Shown here: positions 1-9,007 of the stretch, one piece after another
Numbering within the stretch: the first letter of the stretch is position 1
How the letters are laid out: each line of letters starts with the position of its first letter
Assembly: GCA_947568835.1 (NCBI GenBank)
Contig: CANOQG010000002.1
Span: 861,001 to 925,000 of the forward strand
DNA from: Protonemura montana
Taxonomy: Eukaryota; Arthropoda; Insecta; Plecoptera; Nemouridae
DNA: 64,000 bases
Direction of reading: 5' to 3'
Translations under genes and position numbers: made by a program
The notes under the pieces: model-generated
Database searches by the model: none
Told to the model about the DNA's origin: nothing
The model's input: the letters and a program-made list of their open reading frames with translations, nothing else

Positions 1-2
1 CA

Positions 3-281
3 AAATGTACGGAAGAACAGCGCCTTCAGCGACTAGCCCTTAAGGCAGAGTCAAAGCGTTGCCGCTTGAGTGACGAAGCTGACGAACAGCGCCTTCAGCG
101 ACTAGCCCTTATGGCAGAGTCAAAGCGTCGCCGCTTGAGTAACGAAGCTGACGAACAGCGCCTTCAGCGACTAGCCCTTATGGCAGAGTTCAAGCGTCGC
201 CGCATGAGCGACGAAGCTGAGGAACAGCGCCTTCAGCGATTAAGCCAGAAGGCAGTTCAAACGCAGTGTGAAAGGCAGCAT
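3..281 (+). repeat. 69-bp coding VNTR, 4 units (A1)
   Basis: Four in-frame 23-residue units built around EQRLQRLALKAE, charged and likely coiled-coil. The period is 69 bp and the last unit is degenerate (RLSQKAVQ). The window edge falls just before the first unit. Confidence 0.85.
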
Positions 282-3200
282 GAGACTACAGAGGCGCGCG
301 AGAGCCGATTAGTCGCCGCGCGGGAGCGATCTCAGCAGCGTCGAAATATAGAGACCAGGGATAAGCTCGCGGCGTTCGAAGTGGAAGTCTCTCAGCGCGC
401 TGAGGAGGAGGCGTCTCAACGCGCCCAAGAGGCTGAACTAGAGCAAAGCCAGCGAGTCGCGGTCGAGGCTATTGACGTGGCAGACGATCAGTTCGAACCT
501 GATCTTGCTCCAGTGAACCTTCATCCTTTCCACTTGGAGGCTGCACGGCAAGACGTCGCTGACGTCGCCCTTTTTCACTGCGGCAGAATGGACGAAGTAT
601 GCAGGGTGTGCGGCGCTCTGTACTTCGCAGGAGAGCGTCCTTCTGACAAAATTTACAAACTCTGTTGTCACTCGGGCAACGTAATCCTCGAGCCTCTCCT
701 CGCGTATCCCGATTTAATGCATGCGTTGCTGACCGGAGATCATTGCGAGTCTAAGAACTTCCGCAAAAACATCCGGTCGTACAACAGTTCGCTCTCCTTC
801 GCTTCAGTCGGAGTTAAGACGGACATCCCCCAGGGCCGTGGCACATACTGTTTTCGTGTCCATGGCAACATCCAGCATAGGATCGGCCATATGGGGCAGG
901 CGGTGCAGAAGCCCCTCTATTCGCACCTGTACTTTCTTGACGCGGAACAAGCGAAGACGCATCGAATGGACAGGCGCCAGAATGCTAATCTGCTACCCAA
1001 CCTGCTTCATGAGCTGGACGCGCTGGTTCGCGAAATAAATCCTTTTGCCCAAGGGCTTAAAACGTTAGGTCAGGTGGAGGCCGACGACAGGATCCGTGCA
1101 GCTGCCGAGGGGCGACCCGAGGTCATGGCCGAACTGCGTTTCGTGGATGACCGACGGCGGCTGTACGAAAATCCTACGGCCCACGAGGTGGCCGTTGTTT
1201 ATCAGAGCGTTGACGGTGGCATGCCTCCTCTAGGACGTGATATTCGTATCCATACTCGTGGCGGATTTATTGAGCAGCTGTCTGTCCTGTCGCCCAACAC
1301 GGATCCGCTCAGCTACGTGCTGTTGTTCCCACGTGGAGAACCCGGCTGGCAACGAGGTATGCCGCACACCAGGCAATCTAAGCACAGCGTCGTCACTCTA
1401 ATGGAGTTTTATAGCCATCGACTCCACGAGCGTGTCGGCGCCTTCCATCCAGTGCTGCACGCCGGCAAGCTGACGCAGCAGTTTATGGTAGACGCCTATA
1501 TCAAGGTTGAGGGCAATCGCCTTGAGTTCGTCATCAGGAACCAGAAAACGCTGCGCGCCGAACTCTACAGTGGGCTCATGGACCACTTGGCGAACCGTGC
1601 TGAGCGGCAGGGCTGCAATGTCGGGAAGATGGTGATTCTGCCTTCCAGTTTCATCGGAAGCCCCAGGCATTGCCAGCAGCTATATCAAGACGCTATGAGT
1701 ATCGTCACCAAGTTTGGAAAACCCGATCTTTTCCTTACTATGACGTGTAATCCGAAGTGGCCTGAGATTCAGACGAGCCTAGCGGCGTACGAAAGGGCAG
1801 AAGACCGACCCGATCTCACCGCGCGAGTATTCCAACTTAAACTCAAGGAGCTCATGTCTGATCTCACCAAGAGGCACGTGCTGGGCGTTCCCATGGCTCA
1901 CTTCCACGTGATCGAGTTCCAAAAACGTGGACTCCCTCACGCTCACATCCTGGTAATCCTTCGCGACGAGGACAAGATCCGCACTCCCGAGGAGGTAGAC
2001 GCACTTATCTGTGCCGAGTTGCCCGATCCGGTGACCGAGGAGAGACTGCACAAGGTCATCGTGTCGTCGATGATCCACGGCCCGTGCGGCGCTCGGAACA
2101 TGTCCTCTGTGTGCATGGAGGACGGAAAGTGTAAGAAGAAGTTCCCCAAGTCGTTCACAGATGTGACTGTGGTCAACGAGGGGGGTTTCACCGTCTATCG
2201 CCGTCGAGAGAGCGGGCAGACGCATACCATCTCAGGAAGAGTGGTCGACAACCGAGACGTAGTGCCTTACAACAAGTACTTAAGCTCCAAGTTTGACTGC
2301 CACCTGAACATCGAGCACTGTGGATCCGCGAAGACGGTCAAGTACCTGTGCAAGTACGTGTACAAAGGTCACGACTGTGCCAGGGTCCAGCTCCGCGTCT
2401 CTGTCCCCGCGGAGGGCGGTCATGAGCCACGTCCAGCGCACGGTGCCCAGCAAGAGTTGGTGTGGGACGAGGTCTCACAGTTCATCGACTCTCGCTACGT
2501 GAGTCCCCAATAGGCTGCGTGGAGAATTTTCGGATTTGAAATGCACGAAAAGTCGCACACAATCATCCGTTTGGCGATCCACCTCGAGGGTGACCACATG
2601 GTCACGTTCCGTCCTGGAGACGAGGAAGCCGCAGCAGAACGCGGCAGGGCTGCGCTGACTACGCTGACGGCATGGTTTGCGCTGAATAGTAGCAACCCGG
2701 CGGCACGGCAGTACAAGTACATCGACATCCCGTACCACTTCCGTTTCGAGGGCAAAGCGTGGAAGCCACGAAAGCGAGGTGCCGGCTCAATCATCAGCCG
2801 AATGTACTCCGTGACGCCCCGGCAGATCGAGCGATACCATCTTCGTCTCCTTTTGCTACACGTCGCCGGCGCCACCTCATTCGAGGACGTGCGCACGTTC
2901 CAGGGTAGGGTTTACGCTACCTTCAAGGAAGCTGCCATCGCACGCAACCTGCTAATGGACGACGACGAGTGGCAGAAATGTCTGCAGGAGGCGGTTGCTA
3001 TAAAGATGCCAAACGAACTTCGTCAGCTGTTTGCTATCATTTGCGCGTTCTGTCAGCCTCTTGACCCGCTGTCTCTATGGGAGCGTTTCAAGGGCGATTT
3101 CTGCGAAGATTTCGCCCGAGAACACGACCCCATCGAGGCAGAACAGTTGGCCCTGAATTCCATCCAGTCCGTCCTTGCCCTACACCGCCTGACCAACGCC

Positions 3201-4856
3201 GAAATCGGTTTGCCGGCGCCTCGAGTGCCAGTCATCGTTGCTGTCGACGAGCAGTTCGACCAGACCGCCGAAAGGGAAGAGGCCGAGGAGAACTTGGTGA
3301 AGCTCAACGGCAGGCAGCGCGTGGCATTCGACGCGGTGATGGCAGCAATCGACGACCCGAACGCCGAGCAGAGGTGCTTCTACCTGGACGGCCCGGGCGG
3401 CAGCGGGAAGACCTTCCTATACAACACCCTCATCAGCACGCTGCGAGCCCGAGGCGAGCGAGCCGTGGCCGTCGCGTGGACGGGCATTGCGGCGACGTTA
3501 CTGAAGGGAGGGAGGACCTGCCACTCGCGATTTCGATTGCCTGTTCCGATTGTGGAAAACAGCACGTCTGGCGTGAAGCCCAACTCCGCCGAGGGCGCTT
3601 CGCTGAGGGCGGCCAAGGTCATCATCTTGGATGAAGGACCCATGGCGCCTCTGCTGGCCCTGAACGTGATCGAGCGGACGCTAAGAGACGTGACCAACGA
3701 TGAGCGTCCGTTCGGCGGAAAGGTGATCGTTATCGGCGGGGATTTTAGGCAGTGCCTCCCAGTCGTTCGAAATGGCAACCGAACGACCATTGTCGAGCAA
3801 TGCATTAAGCGTGGCGAGCTTTGGTCGTTGTTCCGCACCCTCGAGCTGCGCGCGAACATGCGCGCCAACCCAGGCGAAGTAGAGTTCGTCGAGTGGCTCT
3901 TGCGTGTCGGAAACGGCGAGATTTTGAATGACTGCCACCTCCCGGATGACACCATCGCATTACCTGTCCAATGCGTCGTGGACTGCGTCATTGACGCCGT
4001 CTTCGGCACGAGCATTAGTGCTGCCGAGATGGCCGTGATGCAAGACCATGCCATCCTCTGCCCGAAGAACGTGGAGTCTTTGAACATCAATGACAACGTT
4101 CTTGAGCACCTCGAAGGTGACGTGTTCGAATACTGCAGCGCCGACACTGTCGATGTCAGTGAAGGCGAAGATGGCGACGTTTTGGCTACCGATTATCCCG
4201 TAGAATATCTAAATTCATTAACGCCATCCGGGATGCCACCGCACAAGCTTCGTCTGAAAGTTCATGCAATCGTGATGCTCATGAGGAACGTCGACGTGAG
4301 AGCCGGCCTATGCAATAAGACTCGACTCAGCGTTGTTGCACTCCACGAGCACGTGATCGACTGCAGGATCATCGGAGGGCGCTGTGCGGGACGACGCACT
4401 TTCCTATGTAGAGTCAACCTAACTCCCTCGGACATTGGCATGCCCTTTACGATGACAAGGCGCCAGTTTCCGATCCGTCTGGCATTCGCCATGACCATCA
4501 ATAAAGCCCAGGGTCAATCTTTAAAGAGGGTGGGAATTCATTTAGAAAAACCAGTATTCGGACACGGTCAGCTATACGTGGCGCTTTCTCGGGCTCGCTC
4601 TTTGGACTCGATCTTCGTGGCAGTCGCCGGTAACGAGGCGCAGGGCAAGTTGATCGTCTCGAGCAACACCACCTTCACCAAGAACATCGTGTACCAGGAG
4701 GTGCTCGAGATTCATGCGCCGGACCACCAGGCAGCGGATCCTTCCTCGCGTAGTGGCTATCAAGAGGCTGACCAGCAGGCCCTTGAGCAGTCGCTTAGTC
4801 AACTCGCTGTATCGGATGCGGATGAAGAAGTTCCAATGGACGCCTCCTCCTCCTAA
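3..4856 (+). pseudogene. Helitron Rep/Hel, 5' partial, one nonsense change
   Basis: Rolling-circle replication initiator fused to a PIF1-family helicase, acting on its own element's DNA in the nucleus. The frame is open from the window edge through the coiled-coil repeat, the CxxC...CCH zinc-finger-like segment, the Helitron-like N domain, the HUH motif (PHAH) and the paired tyrosines (YLCKY). It then meets TAG at 2511-2513, where the other copies read GAG (Glu). The same frame continues without another break to TAA at 4854-4856, including Walker A (GPGGSGKT) and the helicase C-terminal motifs (INKAQGQ, YVALSRAR). A single G-to-T change therefore separates Rep from helicase. A1 also has NKTRL where other copies have NGTRL. 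Only four 69-bp N-terminal units are present, against eight in A2-A4. Confidence 0.93.
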
Positions 4857-5139
4857 ATCCTATCATTGTACTATCCCTTACATTTGCAATAGCGGTAACA
4901 TTTCCTAGATAAATTTAAATTCAGTAAGGCTAGGTAGGGCAGACCAGGAACCGTGACTAGCACGGCAGGTAGCAACCCAATTCCCATATATTTCACCATG
5001 CTGACACGCTTTTCTGCTGCAGGTATAAAGCACCGGACGCCGCATAGCCCTTTAACTTCACGACCATTGCGCTCGCATGTGGACACTCTAACGGAACTGC
5101 TCCTCCCAGAGCTAGACAATTATGCATGTACATTAATTG
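4857..5139 (+). other. A-unit 3' flank with a weak small reading frame (A1)
   Basis: Non-repetitive AT-rich stretch conserved in A1-A4. It includes a 70-codon frame starting at 4953 (about 17244, 31933 and 56829 in A2-A4). A polypyrimidine-AG string (cttttctgctgcag) at about 5009-5022 resembles a splice acceptor. I recognise no domain, and differences between copies include amino-acid changes, so I do not call it a gene. Confidence 0.3.
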
Positions 5140-5900
5140 ATAGATTATATTGTACATACATTTAGTAAAGTAGTTACTTCTAACTAATAGTATTAGAAAT
5201 GCAGCCTGCTGTTTTACAAAAAATGCATGTTCAAAAAAACAAAAAAACAAAAAAAAAATCATAGATTTAGTAAAGTAGTTACTAAGTAGTAAGTAGTAGT
5301 AGTTGGTTAGTAAGTAGTTAATAGTTATGCAACCTGTTGTTTTCCATCTGCATGTCATGCATGTTCAAAAAAACAAAAAAACAAAAAAAAAATCATAGAT
5401 TTAGTAAAGTAGTTACTAAGTAGTAAGTAGTAGTAGTTGGTAAGTAAGTAGTTAATAGTTATGCAACCTGCTGTTTTCCATCTGCATGTCATGCATGTTC
5501 AAAAAAAAAAAAATAAAAAAAAAATCATAGATTTAGTAAAGTAGTTACTAAGTAGTAAGTAGTAGTAGTAGTTGGTAAGTAAGTAGTTAATAGTTATGCA
5601 ACCTGCTGTTTTCCATCTGCATGTCATGCATGTTCAAAAAAAAAAAATAAAAAAAAAATCATAGATTTAGTAAAGTAGTTACTAAGTAGTTAGTAGTAGT
5701 AGTTGGTAAGCAAGTAGTTTATAGTTATGCAACCTGCTGTTTTCCATCTGCATGTCATGCATGTTCAAAAAAACAAAAAAACAAAAAAAAAATCATAGAT
5801 TTAGTAAAGTAGTTACTAAGTAGTAAGTAGTAGTAGTAGTTGGTAAGTAAGTAGTTAATAGTTATGCAACCTACTGTTTTCTATCTGCATGTTTGCAATT
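5140..5900. repeat. 134-bp minisatellite, about 5-6 copies (A1)
   Basis: Successive GCATGTTC landmarks at 5225, 5359, 5493, 5628 and 5759 give a 131-135 bp period. Each unit has an A-rich run, a GTAGTAAGTAG-type segment and a conserved ATGCAACCTGCTGTTTTCC block. Confidence 0.9.
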
Positions 5901-5924
5901 TTTTTAAGGTCACAATCTTACTTT

Positions 5925-6325
5925 CGTGTCGGTCTTTTTACTGCATGTTTCTCTTTTCTTGATTCCATCTTGGAATGTCAAACCAACTAACCACCAAGCA
6001 TGATAGCATTGCACCAGTCTAAAAACTGAACAATGCATCCTACCTATCCGACACAGTTGATCCTTGCATGAATCCTTGCATCTCTCTTCTCGATTCCATC
6101 TTGGAATGCCAAACCAACTAACTACCAAGCATGATAGCATTGCACCAGTCTAAAAACTGAACAATGCATCCTACCTATCCGACACAGTTGATCCTTGCAT
6201 GTATCCTTGCATCTCTCTTCTCGATTCCATCTTGGAATGCCAAACCAACTAACTACCAAGCATGATAGCATTGCACCAGTCTAAAAACTGAACAATGCAT
6301 CCTACCTATCCGACACAGATCCTTG
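5925..6325. repeat. 131-bp minisatellite, 3 copies (A1)
   Basis: CCGACACAG landmarks at 6048, 6179 and 6310 give a 131-bp period. Each unit carries a CTTGGAATG(C/T)CAAACC block and a GATAGCATTGCA block. It begins shortly after the 134-bp array ends. Confidence 0.9.
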
Positions 6326-6434
6326 CATGTATCCTTGCATGTCCGCACATCAGAGATTCCTGTTGCTTGCAACGGGCTGCACAATCTTTGATAGTGTAAG
6401 GCAGAGGCGATGTAGTGTGCGACGATCGCCATGC

Positions 6435-6461
6435 TGCCGGGGCGGGATGGGGGCCCCGGCA
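6435..6461 (+). other. GC-rich perfect hairpin, 9-bp stem (A1)
   Basis: TGCCGGGGC and GCCCCGGCA flank a 9-nt loop (GGGATGGGG). It is the strongest hairpin I see in the unit and is present at the same place in A1-A4. It lies about 850 bp before the CTAG end, so it is not the terminal Helitron hairpin. Its role is unknown. Confidence 0.75.
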
Positions 6462-6571
6462 TAACAATTATTTTTAAAATTCTCTCAATTAACAGCTTGA
6501 ATACATTTAGAAACTTTTTTTTTCTCCAAGAATGGTGCCTCTCTCTTGCCGTCTTTTTTATTTTGTTTTAG

Positions 6572-6800
6572 ACCCCCTCCCCCTGCCAATCGTGGAGAAG
6601 GAACTTCTTTATGGCACCATTGCGGAGATTACTTTCAATTACGAATGAACAGTGGCGATACTGCGACATGGCAGTTCTGCATTGACTGTTGCTTTCAAAT
6701 GGTCAATGTTTTTAACGCAAATCGTCGTAACCATGTGAATATTTCTTATATTTGTAAGAATGATCATAATATTGGCAAATAAAAATTACAATAATTAATA
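6572..6800 (+). other. Possible terminal exon or polyadenylation region (A1)
   Basis: A pyrimidine tract ending in TTTTGTTTTAG (AG at 6570-6571) looks like a 3' splice site. Downstream lies an open stretch to TAA at 6780-6782 overlapping AATAAA at 6778-6783. This is the first clear poly(A) signal after the A1 Rep/Hel stop, so it may end the transcript or be a captured 3' exon. A C-run just after the AG varies in length between copies, which shifts the upstream frame. Confidence 0.35.
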
Positions 6801-6999
6801 GGTACATTTTTTTTTGTTTAATCTTCAAAAAAAAACCTTCGTCACTGAAACCAAACCAAAAATATTTGTCCTTTCTGTCCAAAAAGCACACCAAATGGTT
6901 GTGTCCTTATAAGCAATGCTGCTGGTTAGCCATCATCGTTGAAGGTACTGGCGGAAATCAGGTAAGTATGGTATATCAAGTCGTAAGGGCATAATACTT

Positions 7000-7200
7000 T
7001 GTTTTCTTGACATTTTCTCAGTACTTTATTTTGTTGTCCCATAAAAGTTTCTTAAATGTATGCGTAGAGGCTACATTAAGTGTAAAGTCTCAGTTCGGTC
7101 CCAGGGCTTAGGGACTAGATTTTGGCCTAGGCCCATATATTTTTGTCATGATCTATCCTATCGGCATATGCCCTATGGGCATAGGGTACTAGAAAAACAG
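7000..7200 (+). repeat. Conserved 3' tail with T and G blocks (A1)
   Basis: Two blocks that recur, diverged and in swapped order, near the promoter of A3-A5. The T block contains cattttct.agt.cttt...gtcccataaaag. The G block contains GGCCTAGGCC (7124-7133, a perfect palindrome) and a 7-bp inverted repeat TATGCCC/GGGCATA (7167-7183). Confidence 0.6.
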
Positions 7201-7281
7201 TAGTGAGCTTTTTGTAATTGTTAATCCAAGTACAAAGACAATACTAATACTAAAATAAAACCACTAGGGATAAGAACAACA

Positions 7282-7326
7282 GGTGCCGTTAGGCATCGGG
7301 TACTGCTAGTTAACCTTATATAAAAG
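7282..7326 (+). other. Unit junction A1|N1: 3' hairpin, CTAG, then TATA
   Basis: Hairpin GGTGCC-GTTA-GGCATC (7282-7297, one G-T pair), 8 nt, CTAG (7306-7309). The next base starts the following unit, TTAACC and TATATAAAAG (7317-7326). The 3' side matches the Helitron end rule. The 5' side lacks the usual TC, so the exact first base of a unit is inferred only from the joint. Confidence 0.85.
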
Positions 7327-8990
7327 CTTTAAATCGCGATGTTCAACTTTTTAGTTTGTGGGTATATGGCTGGGTGGGTGGCTGGTATGGTATTCTATCA
7401 TATTCTATGGTATATTATGGTATTCTATGGTATTCTATGGTATATTATGGTATTCTATGGTATTCTATGGTATTTTATGGTATTCTATGGTATTCTTTGG
7501 TATTCTTTGGTATTCTATGATATTGTATGGTATTCTATGGAGTGCTATGGTATTCTATGGAGTGATATGATATTCTATGATATTGTATGGTATTAAATGC
7601 TATTGTATGGTATTGTTTAGTATTGCATGGTATTGTATGGAGTTCTATGGTATTCTATGGTATTGTTTGGTATTCTATGGTGTTCTATGGTATTGCATGG
7701 TATTGTTTTGTATTATATGATATTCTATGGAGTTTAATGGTATTCTATGGTATTCTATCATATTCTATGGTATATTATGGTATTCTATGGTATTCTATGG
7801 TATATTATGGTATTCTATGGTATTCTATGGTATTTTATGGTATTCTATGGTATTCTTTGGTATTCTTTGGTATTCTATGATATTGTATGGTATTCTATGG
7901 AGTGATATGATATTCTATGATATTGTATGGTATTATATGCTATTGTATGGTATTGTTTAGTATTGCATGGTATTGTATGGAGTTCTATGGTATTCTATGG
8001 TATTGTTTGGTATTCTATGGTGTTCTATGGTATTGCATGGTATTGTTTTGTATTATATGATATTCTATGGAGTTTAATGGTATTCTATGGTATTCTATGG
8101 TATTCTATGGTATTTTATGGTATTCTATGGTATTCTTTGGTATTCTATGGTATTCTTTGGTATTTTTTGGTATTCTCAGGTATTGTATGGTATTGTATGG
8201 TATTCTATCGTATTGTTTGGTATTCTTTGGTGTTCTTTTGTATGCTATGATAGTTTTTGGTATTCTATGGAATTCTATGGAGTTCTATGATATTTAATGA
8301 TATTCTATGGTTTTCTATGGTTTTCTATGGTATTCTATGGTATTCTATGGTATTCTTTGGTATTATATGGTATTGTATGGTATTCATTGGTATTATATGG
8401 TATTATTTGGTTTTGTTTGAAAGTGTATGGTATTAAATGTTATTGGATGGTATTCTATAAAATTTTATGGGTTTCTTTGATATAATATGCTCTCTATGGT
8501 ATTTGGAGGTATTCGATAGTATTATTTGCTATCCTATGATGTTGCAAGGAATGGTATGGTATTCCATATGTTCTTATGGTTTTCTATATTATTTTATGGT
8601 ATTTTTTGGTATCCTCTGGTATTTTATGAGTTTCAATGGATTTCTATTGTATAAAAAGATACTTTATGGTGTTGCTAGGAATTGAATGGTATTCGATGAT
8701 ATAGTTTGACATTCTTAGGTATTGTATGGTATTGTATGGTATTCTAAGTACTCTTTGGTATTGTATGATATTGTTAGGTATTTTATGGGTTTGTTAGGTA
8801 TTATATGGGTTCGTTTGGTATTTTATGGCATTTTATGGTATTGTATTGTATTGAATGGAATTTTATGGTTTTCCTAGGGTTTCTTTGGTATTGAATGGTT
8901 TTCTATCAAAGAAAACTCAAAACACGTTAAAAACCAAAATGCCCACTCCCTCAAAATCGTAAGGTGCCGTTAGGCAGCGGGTACTGCTAG
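7310..8990 (+). mobile_element. Helitron unit N1, short non-autonomous
   Basis: Only about 75 bp of the shared 5' end (TTAACC, TATA box, GTTCAACTTTTTAG block) is kept. The decamer satellite follows directly. The last roughly 85 bp are the N-type subterminal block (CAAAATGCCCACTCCC) and the 3' hairpin with CTAG (8987-8990). There is no coding capacity. It is essentially two termini around a satellite, probably an internal deletion product of a longer N unit. Confidence 0.85.
7385..8907. repeat. TATTCTATGG decamer satellite (N1)
   Basis: About 1.5 kb of 10-bp units with variants such as TATTGTATGG and AGTTCTATGG. A block starting at 7391 is repeated at 7751, giving a higher-order repeat of about 340-360 bp. 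Towards the right end the array degenerates into sequence shared with N3-N5. The long + strand reading frames across it are artefacts of a repeat without stop codons. Confidence 0.95.
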
Positions 8991-9007
8991 TTAACCTTAT
9001 ATAAAAG
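8963..9007 (+). other. Unit junction N1|A2
   Basis: The hairpin arm reads GGCAGC instead of GGCATC, which weakens it by one pair. CTAG is at 8987-8990, followed by TTAACC and TATATAAAAG. The same GGCAGC variant occurs only at the N2|A3 joint. Confidence 0.85.

Larger units (their letters stand above)
1..7309 (+). mobile_element. Helitron unit A1, autonomous type, 5' part outside window
   Basis: Unit A1 enters the window inside the N-terminal repeat of its Rep/Hel gene and ends at CTAG (7306-7309), 8 nt after a 16-nt hairpin, the standard Helitron 3' signature. It holds Rep/Hel (3-4856, one premature stop), the 134-bp minisatellite (about 5140-5900), the 131-bp minisatellite (about 5925-6325), a GC hairpin (6435-6461), a poly(A)-signal segment (6572-6783) and a conserved 3' tail. 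The next unit starts on the following base. HUH-Rep, PIF1 helicase, 3' hairpin and CTAG together make the Helitron assignment secure. Confidence 0.92.

Noticed and set aside
3077-3634. Other-frame and antisense open frames inside Rep/Hel (for example 185 codons here and 255 codons on the minus strand at 3380-4147), repeated in every A unit
   Set aside because: They are shadows of the GC-rich Rep/Hel frame. They change wherever Rep/Hel changes and carry no domain.
4953-5165. 70-codon frame after Rep/Hel conserved in A1-A4 as a second element gene
   Set aside because: The copies are so similar that any frame would look conserved. Some differences change residues, and A2 runs into a different end. 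No domain recognised.
6435-6461. GC hairpin as the Helitron 3' terminus or a bacterial terminator
   Set aside because: No CTRR follows within 10-20 nt, no T run follows, and the real terminus with CTAG lies about 850 bp further on.
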